NCBI RefSeq assembly: GCF_947507565.1
Contig: NC_089189.1
Span: forward strand, 2,232,001-2,296,000
DNA from: Oscarella lobularis
Taxonomy: Eukaryota; Porifera; Homoscleromorpha; Homosclerophorida; Oscarellidae
Direction of reading: 5' to 3'
DNA: 64,000 nucleotides
Shown: one piece after another, positions 1-14,400 of the stretch
Numbering within the stretch: position 1 is the stretch's first letter
Layout of the letters: the number at the start of each line of letters is the position of its first letter
Position numbers and translations under genes: made by a program
Notes under the pieces: generated by a model
Told to the model about the DNA's origin: nothing
Seen by the model: only the letters and a program-made list of their open reading frames with translations
Databases searched by the model: none

Positions 1-309
1 AAATTGAGGGCCTAATCTTTAATTGTTAGGAACTAAGTATCAAATTGAGGGCCTAATCTTTAATTCTTAGGGCATAAATATTAAATTGAGAGCCTAATCT
101 TTAAGTCTTATGGCCAAAATATTAATTGAGGGCCTAACCTTTAATTGTTAGGTCCTACGAATCAAATTGAGGGCCTAATATTTAATTCTAAGGGCCGAAA
201 TATTACATTGAGGGCCTAGTCTTCAACTCTTAGAGACTAAATATTAAATTGAGGGCCAAATATTTACTTCTTAGAGCCTAATATTAAAGTCTTAGGACCT
301 AAATATAAA
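1..309. repeat. Satellite A1 monomers, diverged outer copies
   Basis: About seven tandem 41-bp monomers of the AAATTGAGGGCCTAATCTTT type. They are more diverged than the main array that starts near 2,454, with substitutions in nearly every unit. The array runs off the left edge of the window. There is no coding content; short open frames here are by-products of the repeat. Confidence 0.9.
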
Positions 310-376
310 TTGAGGGAAGACAACTTTAAAAATCGTCCGAGACAATTGTCCGGAAATATTTTAAAATCGTCCGAGA

Positions 377-1480
377 CAAGAGATTGGCCAACCGACTATC
401 GTGTAATAAATTACAGTGAAATTACAAGAGACTGGCCAAGCGACTCTCTTGTAATAAATTACAGTGAAATTACAAGAGATTGGCCAACCGACTCTCTTGT
501 ACCAAATTACAGTAAAATTACAAGACATTGGCCAACCGACTCTCTCGTAATAAATTACAGTGAAATTAAAAGAGACTGGCCAAGCGAATATCTTAAAATA
601 CAGTGAAATTACAAGAGACTGGCAAAACGAATTTCTTGTAAAAAGTGAAATTACAAGAGACTGGCCAAGGGACTCTCTTGTAATAAATTAGAGCAAAATT
701 ACAAGAGATTGGCCAAGCGACTCTCTTGTAATAAACTACAGTGAAATTAAAAAAGATTAGCCAAGCGATTCTCTTGTAAGAATAAACAACAGTGAAATTA
801 CAAGAGATTGATCAACCGACTCTCTTGTAATAAATTACAGTGAAACTAAAAGAGATTCGCCAAGCGACTCTCTTGTAATAAATTACAGTAAAATTACAAG
901 ACTTTGGCCAAGCGATTCTCTTGTAATAAATTACAAGAGACTGGCCAAGAGACTCTCTTGTAAAAAATTACAGTGAAATTACAAGAGATAGGCGAACCGA
1001 ATCTCTGGTAATAAATTAAAGTGAAATAGGGAGAGATTCGCCAAGCGACTCTCTCGTAATAAATTACAGTGAAATTACAAGAAACAAGCCAACTTTTCTC
1101 CCCTGTATTAAATTACAAAGAAATTACAAGAGACTATCCAACTCTTCTCTCCTGTAATTAATTACAAAAAAATTACAAGGGAGAGGCCAACTCTTCTCCC
1201 CTGCAATAAATTACATTGAAATTACCGGGGACTAGCCAACTCTTCTCTCCTGTAATAATTACAGAGAAATTACAAGGGACAAGCCAACTTTTCTCTCCTG
1301 TAATAAATTACAGTGAAATTACAAGGGACAAGCCAACTATTCTCCCTTGAAATAAATTACAGTGAAATTAAAAGAGACAAGCTAACTCTTCTCTCTTGAA
1401 ATAAATTACAGTGAAATTACAAGGGACAGCCCAACTCTTCTCCCCTTTAATAAAATACATTGAAATTACAAGGGACAGGA
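377..1480. repeat. Satellite D, 48/49-bp tandem repeat with internal inverted repeat
   Basis: Tandem units of 48 bp (for example 423 to 471), drifting to 49 bp toward the right end (1,271 to 1,320). Each unit carries ACAAGAGA followed about 16 bp later by TCTCTTGT, so each can fold into a hairpin. From about 1,080 the loop changes from TGGCCAAGCGAC to AAGCCAACTCTT. No homology to satellite A or B is evident. Because 48 is a multiple of 3, a 98-codon repetitive frame (310-606) stays open; it is not regarded as a gene. Bases 1,481-1,649 are a short non-repetitive spacer. Confidence 0.9.
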
Positions 1481-1649
1481 CAACTCTTCTCCCATGTAAT
1501 TCCCTTACTAATACCTATCTCAAATAATAGGCTCGCTCTCAGGGCCCCCATTAGCTTTAATAGCTGTTCATTTTTGATTAATGTGTCGGCCTTGAGTGCC
1601 TCTACTTGCCCTGAGACCAGAGTAATACAAATACTCATAAGAAAGAGAG

Positions 1650-2453
1650 ACGGCCTAAGGCAATTGAGTTCAACCCCTAATCATTGACTCATAAGGAAAG
1701 GAGACGGCCTAAGGCAATTGAGTTCAACCCCTAATAATTGACTCATAACGAAAGGAGACGGCCTAAGGCAATTGAGTTCAACCCCTAATCGTTGACTCAT
1801 ACGGAAGGGAGACGGCATAAGGCAATTGAGTTCAACCCCTAATCATTGACTCATAAGGAAAGCAGACGGCCTAAGGCAATTGAGTTCAACCCCTAATCAT
1901 TGACTCACAAGGAAAGGAGACGGCCTAAGGCAAATGAGTTCAACCCCTAATCATTGACTCATAAGGAAAGAAGACGGCTAAGGCAAATGAGTTCAACCCC
2001 TAATCATTGACTCATAAGGAAAGGAGACGGCCTAAGGCAATTGAGTTCAACCCCAAATCATTGACTCATAAGCAAAGGAGACGGCTAAGGCAATTGAGAT
2101 CAACCCCTAATCATTGGAAGGAAAGGAGACGGCGAAGACAATTGAGTTCAACACATAATCATTGACTCATAAGGAAAGGAGACGGCCTAAGGCAATTGAG
2201 TTCAACCCCAAATCATTGACTCATAAGGAAAGGAGACGGCTAAGGCAATTGAGATCAACCCCAATCATTGGAAGGAAAGGAGACGGCGAAGACAATTGAG
2301 TTCAACCCCTAATCATTGACTCATAAGGAAAGGAGACGGCGAAGACAATTGAGTTCAACCCCTAATCATTGACTCATAAGGAAAGGAGAATGACTAAGGA
2401 TATTGAGTTCCGCCCCTAATCATTGACTCATAAGAAAGGGAGACGGCCTAAGG
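1650..2453. repeat. Satellite B, 54-bp tandem repeat (left block)
   Basis: About 15 tandem units of period 54 (GGCAATTGAG recurs at 1,659 and 1,713), with core TTCAACCCCTAATCATTGAC and GGAAAGGAGACGGCCTAA. Some units carry short deletions. The last unit fuses to satellite A at 2,450-2,465. The same satellite reappears in the same orientation at 26,156, bracketing the main A array. Confidence 0.92.
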
Positions 2454-5400
2454 CACTTAGGACGTAAATTTTAAATTGAGGTCCTAATCTTCGATTCTAA
2501 AGGCCTAAATATAAAATTGAGGGCATAATCTTCGATTCTTAAGGCCTAAATATTAAATTGAGGACCTAATATTTGATTCTTATGGCCTAAATATCAAATT
2601 GAGGTCCTAACCTTCGATTCTTAGAGCCTAAATATTAAATTGAGGGCCTAATCTTCGATTCTTGAAGCCTAAATATTAAATTGAGGACCTAATCTTTGAT
2701 TTTTAAGGTCTAAATATTAAATTTAGGACGTAATCTTTGATTCCTAGGGCCTAAATAATAAATTGAGGGCCTAATCTTTGATTATTAGGGCTAAATATTA
2801 AATTGAGGGCCTAATCTTTGATTCCTAGGGCCTAAATATTAAATTGAGGGCCTAATCTTTGATTCTTAGGGGCTGAATATTATATTGAGGGCCTAATCTT
2901 TGATTCTTAGGACGTAAATTTTAAATTGAGGTCCTAATCTTCGATTCTTAGAGCCTAAATATTAAATTGAGGGCCTAATCTTCGATTCTTGAAGCCTAAA
3001 TATTAAATTTAGGACCTAATCTTTGATTCTTAGGGCCTAAATAATAAATTGAGGGCCTAATCTTTGACTCTTACGGTTAAATATTAAATTGAGGGCCTAA
3101 TCTTTGATTCCTAGGGCCTAAATATTAAATTGAGGGCCTAATCTTTGATTCTTAGGGGCTGAATATTGAATTGAGGGCCTAATCTTTGATTCTTAGGACG
3201 TAAATTTTAAATTGAGGTCCTAATCTTCGATTCCAAAGGCCTAAATATTAAATTGAGGGCCTAATCTTTGATTCTTTTGGCCTAAATATTAAATTGAGGT
3301 CCTAATCTTCGATTCTTAGAGCCTAAATATTAAATTGAGGGCCTAATCTTCGATTCTTGAAGCCTAAATAATAAATTGAGGACCTAATCTTTGATTTTTA
3401 AGGTCTAAATGTTAAATTTAGGACCTAATCTTTGATTCTTAGGGCCTAAATAATAAATTGAGGGCCTAATCTTTGATTCTTAGGGCTAAATATTAAATTG
3501 AGGGCCTAATCTTTGATTCCTAGGGCCTAAATATTAAATTGAGGGCCTAATCTTTGATTCTTAGGGGCTGAATATTAAATTGAGGGCCTAATCTTTGATT
3601 CTTAAGACGTAAATTTTAAATTGAGGTCCTAATCTTCGATTCCAAAGGCCTAAATATTAAATTGAGGGCCTAATTTTTGATTCTTATGGCCTAAATATTA
3701 AATTGAGGTCCTAATCTTCGATTCTTAGAGCCTAAATATTAAATTGAGGACCTAATCTTTGATTCTTAGGGCCTATATTTTAAATTGAGGTCCTAATCTT
3801 CGAATCTTAGGGCCTAAATATTAAATTGAGGGCCTAATCTTCGCTTCTTGAAGCCTACATATTAAATTGAGGACCTAATCTTTGATTTTTAAGGTCTAAA
3901 TATTAAATTTAGGACCTAATCTTTGATTCCTAGAGCCTAAATATTAAATTGAGGGCCTAATCTTTGATTCTTAGGACGTAAATTTTAAATTGAGATCCTA
4001 ATCTTCGATTCCAAAGGCCTAAATATTAAATTGAGGGCCTAATCTTTGATTCTTATGGCCTAAATATTAAATTGAGGGCCTAATCTTCGATTCTTGAAGC
4101 CTAAATATTAAATTGAGGACCTAAACTTTGATTCTAAGAACCTAAATATTAAATTGAGGGACTAAACTTTGATTCTAAGGGCCTAAATAATAAATTGAGG
4201 GACTAAACTTTCATTCTAAGAGCCTAAATAATAAATTGAGGGCCTTAACTTTGATTCTAAGGGCCTAAATATTAAATTGAGAGCCTAAACTTTCATTCTA
4301 AGAGCCTAAATATTAAATTGAGGGCCTAAACTTTCATTCTAAGGGCCTAAATATTAAATTGAGGGCCTAAACTTTGATTCTAAGAGCCTAAATATTAAAT
4401 TTAGGGCCTAAACTTTGATTCTGAGGGCCTAAATATTAAATTTAGGGCCTAAACTTTGATTCTAAAGGCCTAAATATTAAATTTAGGGCCTAAACTTTCA
4501 TTCTAAGGGCCTAAATATTAAATTGACGGCCTAAAGTTTGATTCTAAGGGCCTAAATATTAAATTTAGGGCCTAAACTTTGATTCTAAGGGCCTAAATAA
4601 TAAATTTAGGGCCTAAACTTTCATTCTAAGGGCCTAAATATTAAATTGACGGCCTAAAGTTTGATTCTAAGAGCCTAAATAATAAATTGAGGGCCTAAAC
4701 TTTCATTCTAAGGGCCTAAATATTAAATTGAGGGCCTAAACTTTCATTCTAAGGGCCTAAATATTAAATTGAGGGCCTAAACTTTGATTCTAAGGGCCTA
4801 AATAATAAATTGAGGGCTTAAACTTTCATTCTAAGAGCCTAAATATTAAATTGAGGGCCTAAACTTTGATTCTAAAGGCCTAAATAATAAATTGAGGGCC
4901 TAAACTTTCATTCTAAGGGCCTAAATATTAAATTGAGGGCCTAAACTTTGATTCTAAGGACCTAAATATTAAATTTAGGACCTAAACTTTGATTCTAAGG
5001 GCCTAAATATTAAATTTAGGGCCTAAACTTTTATTCTAAGAGCCTAAATATTAAATTTAGGGCCTAATCTTTGATTCTTAGGGCCTATATTTTAAATTGA
5101 CGTCCTAATCTTCGATTCTTAGGGCCTAAATATTAAATTGAGGGCCTAATCTTCGATTCTTGAAGCCTAAATATTAAATTGAGGACCTAATCTTTGATTT
5201 TTAAGGTCTAAATATTAAATTTAGGACCTAATCTTTGATTCCTAGAGCCTAAATATTAAATTGAGGGCCTAATCTTTGATTCTTAGGACGTAAATTTTAA
5301 ATTGAGATCCTAATCTTCGATTCCAAAGGCCTAAATATTAAATTGAGGGCCTAATCTTTGATTCTTATGGCCTAAATATTAAATTGAGGGCCTAATCTTC

Positions 5401-8400
5401 GATTCTTGAAGCCTAAATATTAAATTGAGGACCTAAACTTTGATTCTAAGAACCTAAATATTAAACTGAGGGACTAAACTTTGATTCTAAGGGCCTAAAT
5501 AATAAATTGAGGGCCTAAACTTTCATTCTAAGGGCCTAAATAATAAATTGAGGGCCTTAACTTTGATTCTAAGGGCCTAAATATTAAATTGAGAGCCTAA
5601 ACTTTCATTCTAAGGGCCTAAATATTAAATTGAGGGCCTAAACTTTCATTCTAAGGGCCTAAATATTAAATTGAGGGCCTAAACTTTGATTCTAAGAGCC
5701 TAAATATTAAATTTAGGGCCTAAACTTTGATTCTGAGGGCCTAAATATTAAATTTAGGGCCTAAACTTTGATTCTAAGGGCCTAAATATTAAATTTAGGG
5801 CCTAAACTTTCATTCTAAGGGCCTAAATATTAAATTGACGGCCTAAAGTTTGATTCTAAGGGCCTAAATAATAAATTGAGGGCCTAAACTTTCATTCTAA
5901 GGGCCTAAATATTAAATTGAGGGCCTAAACTTTGATTCTAAGGACCTAAATATTAAATTTAGGACCTAAACTTTGATTCTAAGGGCCTAAATATTAAATT
6001 TAGGGCCTAAACTTTCATTCTAAGGGCCTAAATAATAAATTGAGGGCCTTAACTTTGATTCTAAGGGCCTAAATATTAAATTGAGAGCCTAAACTTTCAT
6101 TCTAAGGGCCTAAATATTAAATTGAGGGCCTAAACTTTCATTCTAAGGGCCTAAATATTAAATTGAGGGCCTAAACTTTGATTCTAAGAGCCTAAATATT
6201 AAATTTAGGGCCTAAACTTTGATTCTGAGGGCCTAAATATTAAATTTAGGGCCTAAACTTTGATTCTAAGGGCCTAAATATTAAATTTAGGGCCTAAACT
6301 TTCATTCTAAGGGCCTAAATATTAAATTGACGGCCTAAAGTTTGATTCTAAGGGCCTAAATATTAAATTTAGGGCCTAAACTTTGATTCTAAGGGCCTAA
6401 ATATTAAATTTAGGGCCTAAACTTTCATTCTAGGGGCCTAAATATTAAATTGACGGCCTAAAGTTTGATTCTAAGAGCCTAAATAATAAATTGAGGGCCT
6501 AAACTTTCATTCTAAGGGCCTAAATATTAAATTGAGGGCCTAAACTTTCATTCTAAGGGCCTAAATATTAAATTGAGGGCCTAAACTTTGATTCTAAGGG
6601 CCTAAATAATAAATTGAGGGCCTAAACTTTCATTCTAAGAGCCTAAATATTAAATTGAGGGCCTAAACTTTGATTCTAAGGGCCTAAATAATAAATTGAG
6701 GGCCTAAACTTTCATTCTAAGGGCCTAAATATTAAATTGAGGGCCTAAACTTTGATTCTAAGGACCTAAATATTAAATTTAGGACCTAAACTTTGATTCT
6801 AAGGGCCTAAATATTAAATTTAGGGCCTAAACTTTGATTCTTAGGGCCTATATTTTAAATTGAGGTCCTAATCTTCGATTCTTAGGGCCTAAATATTAAA
6901 TTGAGGGCCTAATCTTCGATTCTTGAAGCCTAAATATTAAATTGAGGGCCTAATCTTTGATTTTTAAGGTCTAAATATTAAATTTAGGACCTAATCTTTG
7001 ATTCCTAGAGCCTAAATATTAAATTGAGGGCCTAATCTTTGATTCTTAGGACGTAAATTTTAAATTGAGATCCTAATCTTCGATTCCAAAGGCCTAAATA
7101 TTAAATTGAGGGCCTAATCTTTGATTCTTATGGCCTAAATATTAAATTGAGGGCCTAATCTTCGATTCTTGAAGCCTAAATATTAAATTGAGGACCTAAA
7201 CTTTGATTCTAAGAACCTAAATATTAAATTGAGGGACTAAACTTTGATTCTAAGGGCCTAAATAATAAATTGAGGGCCTAAACTTTCATTCTAAGGGCCT
7301 AAATAATAAATTGAGGGCCTTAACTTTGATTCTAAGGGCCTAAATATTAAATTGAGAGCCTAAACTTTCATTCTAAGGGCCTAAATATTAAATTGAGGGC
7401 CTAAACTTTCATTCTAAGGGCCTAAATATTAAATTGAGGGCCTAAACTTTGATTCTAAGGGCCTAAATATTAAATTTAGGGCCTAAACTTTGATTCTGAG
7501 GGCCTAAATATTAAATTTAGGGCCTAAACTTTGATTCTAAGGGCCTAAATATTAAATGTAGGGCCTAAACTTTCATTCTAAGGGCCTAAATATTAAATTG
7601 ACGGCCTAAAGTTTGATGCTAAGAGCCTAAATAATAAATTGAGGGCCTAAACTTTCATTCTAAGGGCCTAAATATTAAATTGAGGGCCTAAAGTTTGATT
7701 CTAAGGGCCTAAATAATAAATTGAGGGCCTAAACTTTCATTCTAAAGGCCTAAATATTAAATTGAGGGCCTAAACTTTGATTCTAAGGGCCTAAATATTA
7801 AATTGAGGGCCTAAACTTTGATTCTAAGGGCCTAAATATTAAATTTAGGGCCCAAACTTTCATTCTAAGGGCCTAAATATTAAATTGACGGCCTAAAGTT
7901 TGATTCTAAGGGCCTAAATAATAAATTGAGGGCCTAAACTTTCATTCTAAGGGCCTAAATATTAAATTGAGGGCCAAAAGTTTGATTCTAAGGGCCTAAA
8001 TAATAAATTGAGGGCCTAAACTTTCATTCTAAGGGCCTAAATATTAAATTGAGGGCCTAAACTTTGATTCTAAGGACCTAAATATTAAATTTAGGGCCTA
8101 AACTTTGATTCTAAGGGCCGAAATATTAAATTTAGGGCCTAAACTTTGATTCTAAGGGCCTAAATATTAAATTTAGGGCTTAAACTTTCATTCTAAGGGC
8201 CTAAATAATAAATTGAGGGACTAAACTTTGATTCTAAGGACCTAAATATTAAATTTAGGGCCTAAACTTTGATTCTAAGGACCTAAATATTAAATTTAGA
8301 ACCTAAATTTTGATTCTAAGGGCCTAAATATTAAATTTAAGGCCTAAACTTTGATTCTAAGGGCCTAAATATTAAATTTAGGGCCTAAACTTTCATTCTA

Positions 8401-11400
8401 AGGGCCTAAATAATAAATTGAGGGCCTAAACTTTGATTCTAAGAACCTAAATATTAAATTGAGGGACTAAAGTTTGATTCTAAGGACCTAAATATTAAAT
8501 TTAGGGCCTAAACTTTGATTTTAAGAACCTAAATATTAAATTTAGGGCCGAAACTTTGATTCTAAGGGCCTAAATATTAAATTTAGGGCCTAAACTTTCA
8601 TTCTAAGGGCCTAAATATTAAATTGACGGCCTAAAGTTTGATTCTAAGGGCCTAAATAATAAATTGAGGGCCTAAACTTTCATTCTAAGGGCCTAAATAA
8701 TAAATTGAGGGCCTAAACTTTCATTCTAAGGGCCTAAATATTAAATTGAGGGCCTAAACTTTGATTCTAAGGGCCTAAATATTAAATTTAGAGCCTAAAC
8801 TTTGATTCTAAGGGCCTAAATATTAAATTTAGGGCCTAAACTTTCATTCTAAGGGCCTAAATAATAAATTGAGGGCCTAAACTTTGATTCTAAGAACCTA
8901 AATATTAAATTGAGGGACTAAAGTTTGATTCTAAGGACCTAAATATTAAATTTAGGGCCTAGACTTTGATTCTAAGGGCCTAAATATTAAATTTAGGGCC
9001 TAAACTTTGATTCTAAGGACCTAAATATTAAATTTAGGGCCTAAACTTTGATTCTAAGGGCCTAAATATTAAATTTAGGGCTTAAACTTTCATTCTAAGT
9101 GCCTAAATAATAAATTGAGGGACTAAACTTTGATTCTAAGTTCCTAAATATTAAATTTAGGGCCTAAACTTTGATTCTAAGGACCTAAATATTAAATTTA
9201 GGGCCTAAATTTTGATTCTAAGGGCCTAAATATTAAATTTAGGGCCTAAACTTTGATTCTAAGGACCTAAATATTAAATTTAGGGCCTAAACTTTCATTC
9301 TAAGGGCCTAAATAATAAATTGAGGGCCTAAACTTTGATTCTAAGAACCTAAATATTAAATTGAGGGACTAAAGTTTGATTCTAAGGACCTAAATATTAA
9401 ATTTAGGGCCTAAACTTTGATTCTAAGGACCTAAATATTAAATTTAAGGCCTAAACTTTGATTCTAAGGGCCTAAATATTAAATTTAGGGCCTAAACTTT
9501 CATTCTAAGGGCCTAAATAATAAATTGAGGGACTAAAGTTTGATTCTAAGGACCTAAATATTAAATTGAGGGCCTAAACTTTGATTTTAAGAACCTAAAT
9601 ATTAAATTTAGGGCCGAAACTTTGATTCTAAGGGCCTAAATATTAAATTTAGGGCCTAAACTTTCATTCTAAGGGCCTAAATATTAAATTGACGGCCTAA
9701 AGTTTGATTCTAAGGGCCTAAATAATAAATTGAGGGCCTAAACTTTCATTCTAAGGGCCTAAATAATAAATTGAGGGCCTAAACTTTCATTCTAAGGGCC
9801 TAAATATTAAATTGAGGGCCTAAACTTTGATTCTAAGGGCCTAAATATTAAATTTAGAGCCTAAACTTTGATTCTAAGGGCCTAAATATTAAATTTAGGG
9901 CCTAAACTTTCATTCTAAGGGCCTAAATAATAAATTGAGGGCCTAAACTTTGATTCTAAGAACCTAAATATTAAATTGAGGGACTAAAGTTTGATTCTAA
10001 GGACCTAAATATTAAATTTAGGGCCTAGACTTTGATTCTAAGGGCCTAAATATTAAATTTAGGGCCTAAACTTTGATTCTAAGGACCTAAATATTAAATT
10101 TAGGGCCTAAACTTTGATTCTAAGGGCCTAAATATTAAATTTAGGGCTTAAACTTTCATTCTAAGTGCCTAAATAATAAATTGAGGGACTAAACTTTGAT
10201 TCTAAGTTCCTAAATATTAAATTTAGGGCCTAAACTTTGATTCTAAGGACCTAAATATTAAATTTAGGGCCTAAATTTTGATTCTAAGGGCCTAAATATT
10301 AAATTTAGGGCCTAAACTTTGATTCTAAGGACCTAAATATTAAATTTAGGGCCTAAACTTTCATTCTAAGGGCCTAAATAATAAATTGAGGGCCTAAACT
10401 TTGATTCTAAGAACCTAAATATTAAATTGAGGGACTAAAGTTTGATTCTAAGGACCTAAATATTAAATTTAGGGCCTAAACTTTGATTCTAAGGACCTAA
10501 ATATTAAATTTAAGGCCTAAACTTTGATTCTAAGGGCCTAAATATTAAATTTAGGGCCTAAACTTTCATTCTAAGGGCCTAAATAATAAATTGAGGGACT
10601 AAACTTTGATTCTAAGGACCTAAATATTAAATTGAGGGCCTAAACTTTGATTCTAAGAGCCTAAATATTAAATTGAGGGCCTAAACTTTGATTCTAAGAA
10701 CCTAAATATTAAATTTAGGGCCTAAACTTTGATTCAATCTAAGGGCCTAAATATTAAATTTAGGGCCTAAACTTTCATTCTAAGGGCCTAAATATTAAAT
10801 TGACGCCCTAAAGTTTGATTCTAAGGGCCTAAATAATAAATTGAGGGCCTAAACTTTCATTCTAAGGGCCTAAATAATAAATTGAGGGCCTAAACTTTCA
10901 TTCTAAGGGCCTAAATATTAAATTGAGGGCCTAAACTTTGATTCTAAGGGCCTAAATATTAAATTTAGGACCTCAACTTTGATTCTAAGGGCCTAAATAT
11001 TAAATTTAGGGCCTAAACTTTGATTCTAAGGGCCTAAATATTAAATTTAGGGCCTAAACTTTGATTCTAAGGGCCTAAATATTAAATTGAGGGCCTAAAC
11101 TTTGATTCTAAGGACCTAAATATTAAATTTAGGGCCTAAACTTTGATTATAAGGGCCTAAATATTAAATTTAGGACTTAAACTTTCATTCTAAGGGCCTA
11201 AATAATAAATTGAGGGACTAAACTTTGATTCTAAGGACCTAAATATTAAATTGAGGGACTAAAGTTTGATTCTAAGGACCTAAATATTAAATTTAGGGCC
11301 TAAACTTTGATTCTAAGGGCCTAAATATTAAATTTAGGGACTAAACTTTGATTCTAAGGACCTAAATATTAAATTTAGGGCCTAAACTTTGATTCTAAGG

Positions 11401-14400
11401 GCCTAAATATTAAATTTAGGGCTTAAACTTTCATTCTAAGGGGCTAAATAATAAATTGAGGGACTAAACTTTGATTCTAAGGACCTAAATATTAAATTTA
11501 GGGCCTAAACTTTGATTCTAAGAGCCTAAATATTAAATTTAGGGCCTAAACTTTCATTCTAAGGGCCTAAATATTAAATTGACGGCCTAAAGTTTGATTC
11601 TAAGAGCCTAAATAATAAATTGAGGGCCTAAACTTTCATTCTAAGGGCCTAAATATTAAATTGAGGGCCTAAAGTTTGATTCTAAGGGCCTAAATAATAA
11701 ATTGAGGGCCAAAACTTTCATTCTAAGGGCCTAAATATTAAATTGAGGGCCTAAACTTTGATTCTAAGGGCCTAAATATTAAATTGAGGGCCTAAACTTT
11801 GATTCTAAGGACCTAAATATTAAATTTAGGGCCTAAACTTTGATTCTAAGAGCCTAAATATTAAATTTAGGGCCTAAACTTTCATTCTAAGGACCTAAAT
11901 ATTAAATTTAGGGCCTAAACTTTCATTCTAAGGGCCTAAATATTAAATTGAGGGCCTAAAGATCGATTCTAAGGGCCTAAATAATAAATTGAGGGCCTAA
12001 ACTTTGATTCTAAGGACCTAAATATTAAATTTAGGGCCTAAACTTTGATTCTAAGGACCTAAATATTAAATTTAGGGCCTAAACTTTGATTCTAAGAGCT
12101 TAAATATTAAATTTAGGGCCTAAACTTTGATTCTAAGGGCCTAAATAATAAATTGAGGGACTAAACTTTGATTCTAAGGACCTAAATATTAAATTTAGGG
12201 CCTAAACTTTGATTCTAAGGGCCTAAATATTAAATTTAGGGCTTAAACTTTCATTCTAAGGGCCTAAATAATAAATTGAGGGACTAAACTTTGATTCTAA
12301 AGACCTAAATATTAAATTTAGGGCCTAAACTTTGATTCTAAGGACCTAAATATTTAATTTAGGGCCTAAATTTTGATTCTAAGGGCCTAAATATTAAATT
12401 TAGGGCCTAAACTTTGATTCTAAGGGCCTAAATATTAAATTTAGGGCCTAAACTTTCATTCTAAGGGCCTAAATAATAAATTGAGGGCCTAAAATTTGAT
12501 TCTAAGAACTTAAATATTAAATTGAGGGACTAAAGTTTGATTCTAAGGACCTAAATATTAAATTTAGGGCCTAAACTTTGATTTTAAGGACCTAAATATT
12601 AAATTTAGGGCCTAAACTTTGATTCCAAGGGCCTAAATATTAAATTTAGGGCCTAAACTTTCATTCTAAGGGCCTAAATAATAAATTGAGGGACTAAACT
12701 TTGATTCTAAGGACCTAAATATTAAATTGAGGGCCTAAACTTTGATTCTAAGGGCCTAAATACTAAATTGAGGGCCTAAACCTTGATTCTAAGAACCTAA
12801 ATATTAAATTTAGGGCCTAAACTTTGATTCTAAGGGCCTAAATATTAAATTTAGGGCCTAAACTTTCAATCTAAGGGCCTAAATATTAAATTGACGGCCT
12901 AAGGTTTGATTCTAAGGGCCTAAATAATAAATTGAGGGCCTAAACTTTCATTCTAAGGGCCTAAATAATAAATTGAGGGCCTAAACTTTCATTCTAAGGG
13001 CCTAAATATTAAATTGAGGGCCTAAACTTTGATTCTAAGGGCCTAAATATTAAATTGAGGGCCTAAACTTTGATTCTAAGGACCTAAATATTAAATTTAG
13101 GGCCTAAACTTTGATTCTAAGGGCCTAAATATTAAATTTAGGGCCTAAACTTTGATTCTAAGGGCGTAAATATTAAATTTAGGGCCTAAACTTTCATTCT
13201 AAGGGCCTAAATAATAAATTGAGGGCCTAAACTTTGATTCTAAGAACCTAAATATTAAATTGAGGGACTAAAGTTTGATTCTAAGGACCTAAATATTAAA
13301 TTTAGGGCCTAAACTTTGATTCTAAGGGCCTAAATATTAAATTTAGGGCCTAAACTTTGATTCTAAGGACCTAAATATTAAATTTAGGGCCTAAACTTTG
13401 ATTCTAAGGGCCTAAATATTAAATTTAGGGCTTAAACTTTCATTCTAAGGGCCTAAATAATAAATTGAGGGACTAAACTTTGATTCTAAGGACCTAAATA
13501 TTAAATTTAGGGCCTAAACTTTGATTCTAAGGGCCTAAATATTAAATTTAGGGCCTAAACTTTCATTCTAAGGGCCTAAATAATAAATTGAGGGACTAAA
13601 CTTTGATTCTAAGGACCTAAATATTAAATTGAGGGCCTAAACTTTGATTCTAAGGGCCTAAATATTAAATTGAGGGCCTAAACTTTGATTCTAAGAACCT
13701 AAATATTAAATTTAGGGCCTAAACTTTGATTCTAAGGGCCTAAATATTAAATTTAGGCCCTAAACTTTCATTCTAAGGGCCTAAATATTAAATTGACGGC
13801 CTAAAGTTTGATTCTAAGGGCCTAAATAATAAATTGAGGGCTTAAACTTTCATTCTAAGGGCCTAAATAATAAATTGAGGGCCTAAACTTTCATTCTAAG
13901 GTCCTAAATATTAAATTTAGGGCCTCAAGTTTGATTCTAAGGGCCTAAATATTAAATTTAGGGCCTAAACTTTGATTCTAAGGGCCTAAATATTAAATTT
14001 AGGGCCTAAACTTTGATTCTAAGGGCCTAAATATTAAATTTAGGGCTTAAACTTTCATTCTAAGGGCCTAAATAATAAATTGAGGGACTAAACTTTGATT
14101 CTAAGGACCTAAATATTAAATTTAGGGCCTAAACTTTGATTCTAAGGACCAAAATATTAAATTTAGGGCCTAAATTTTGATTCTAAGGGCCTAAATATTA
14201 AATTTAGGGCCTAAACTTTGATTCTAAGGGCCTAAATATTAAATTTAGGGCCTAAACTTTCATTCTAAGGGCCTAAATAATAAATTGAGGGCCTAAACTT
14301 TGATTCTAAGAACCTAAATATTAAATTGAGGGACTAAAGTTTGATTCTAAGGACCTAAATATTAAATTTAGGGCCTAAACTTTGATTCTAAGGGCCTAAA

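Noticed and set aside
310-606. 98-codon frame with repeated TRDWPTDSLVINYSEI-like units
   Set aside because: It is satellite D read in one frame (48 bp = 16 codons); later units break the frame and there is no promoter or splice context.
1447-1687. Short frames on both strands at the satellite D/B boundary
   Set aside because: They overlap each other and the repeats; no protein-like composition.
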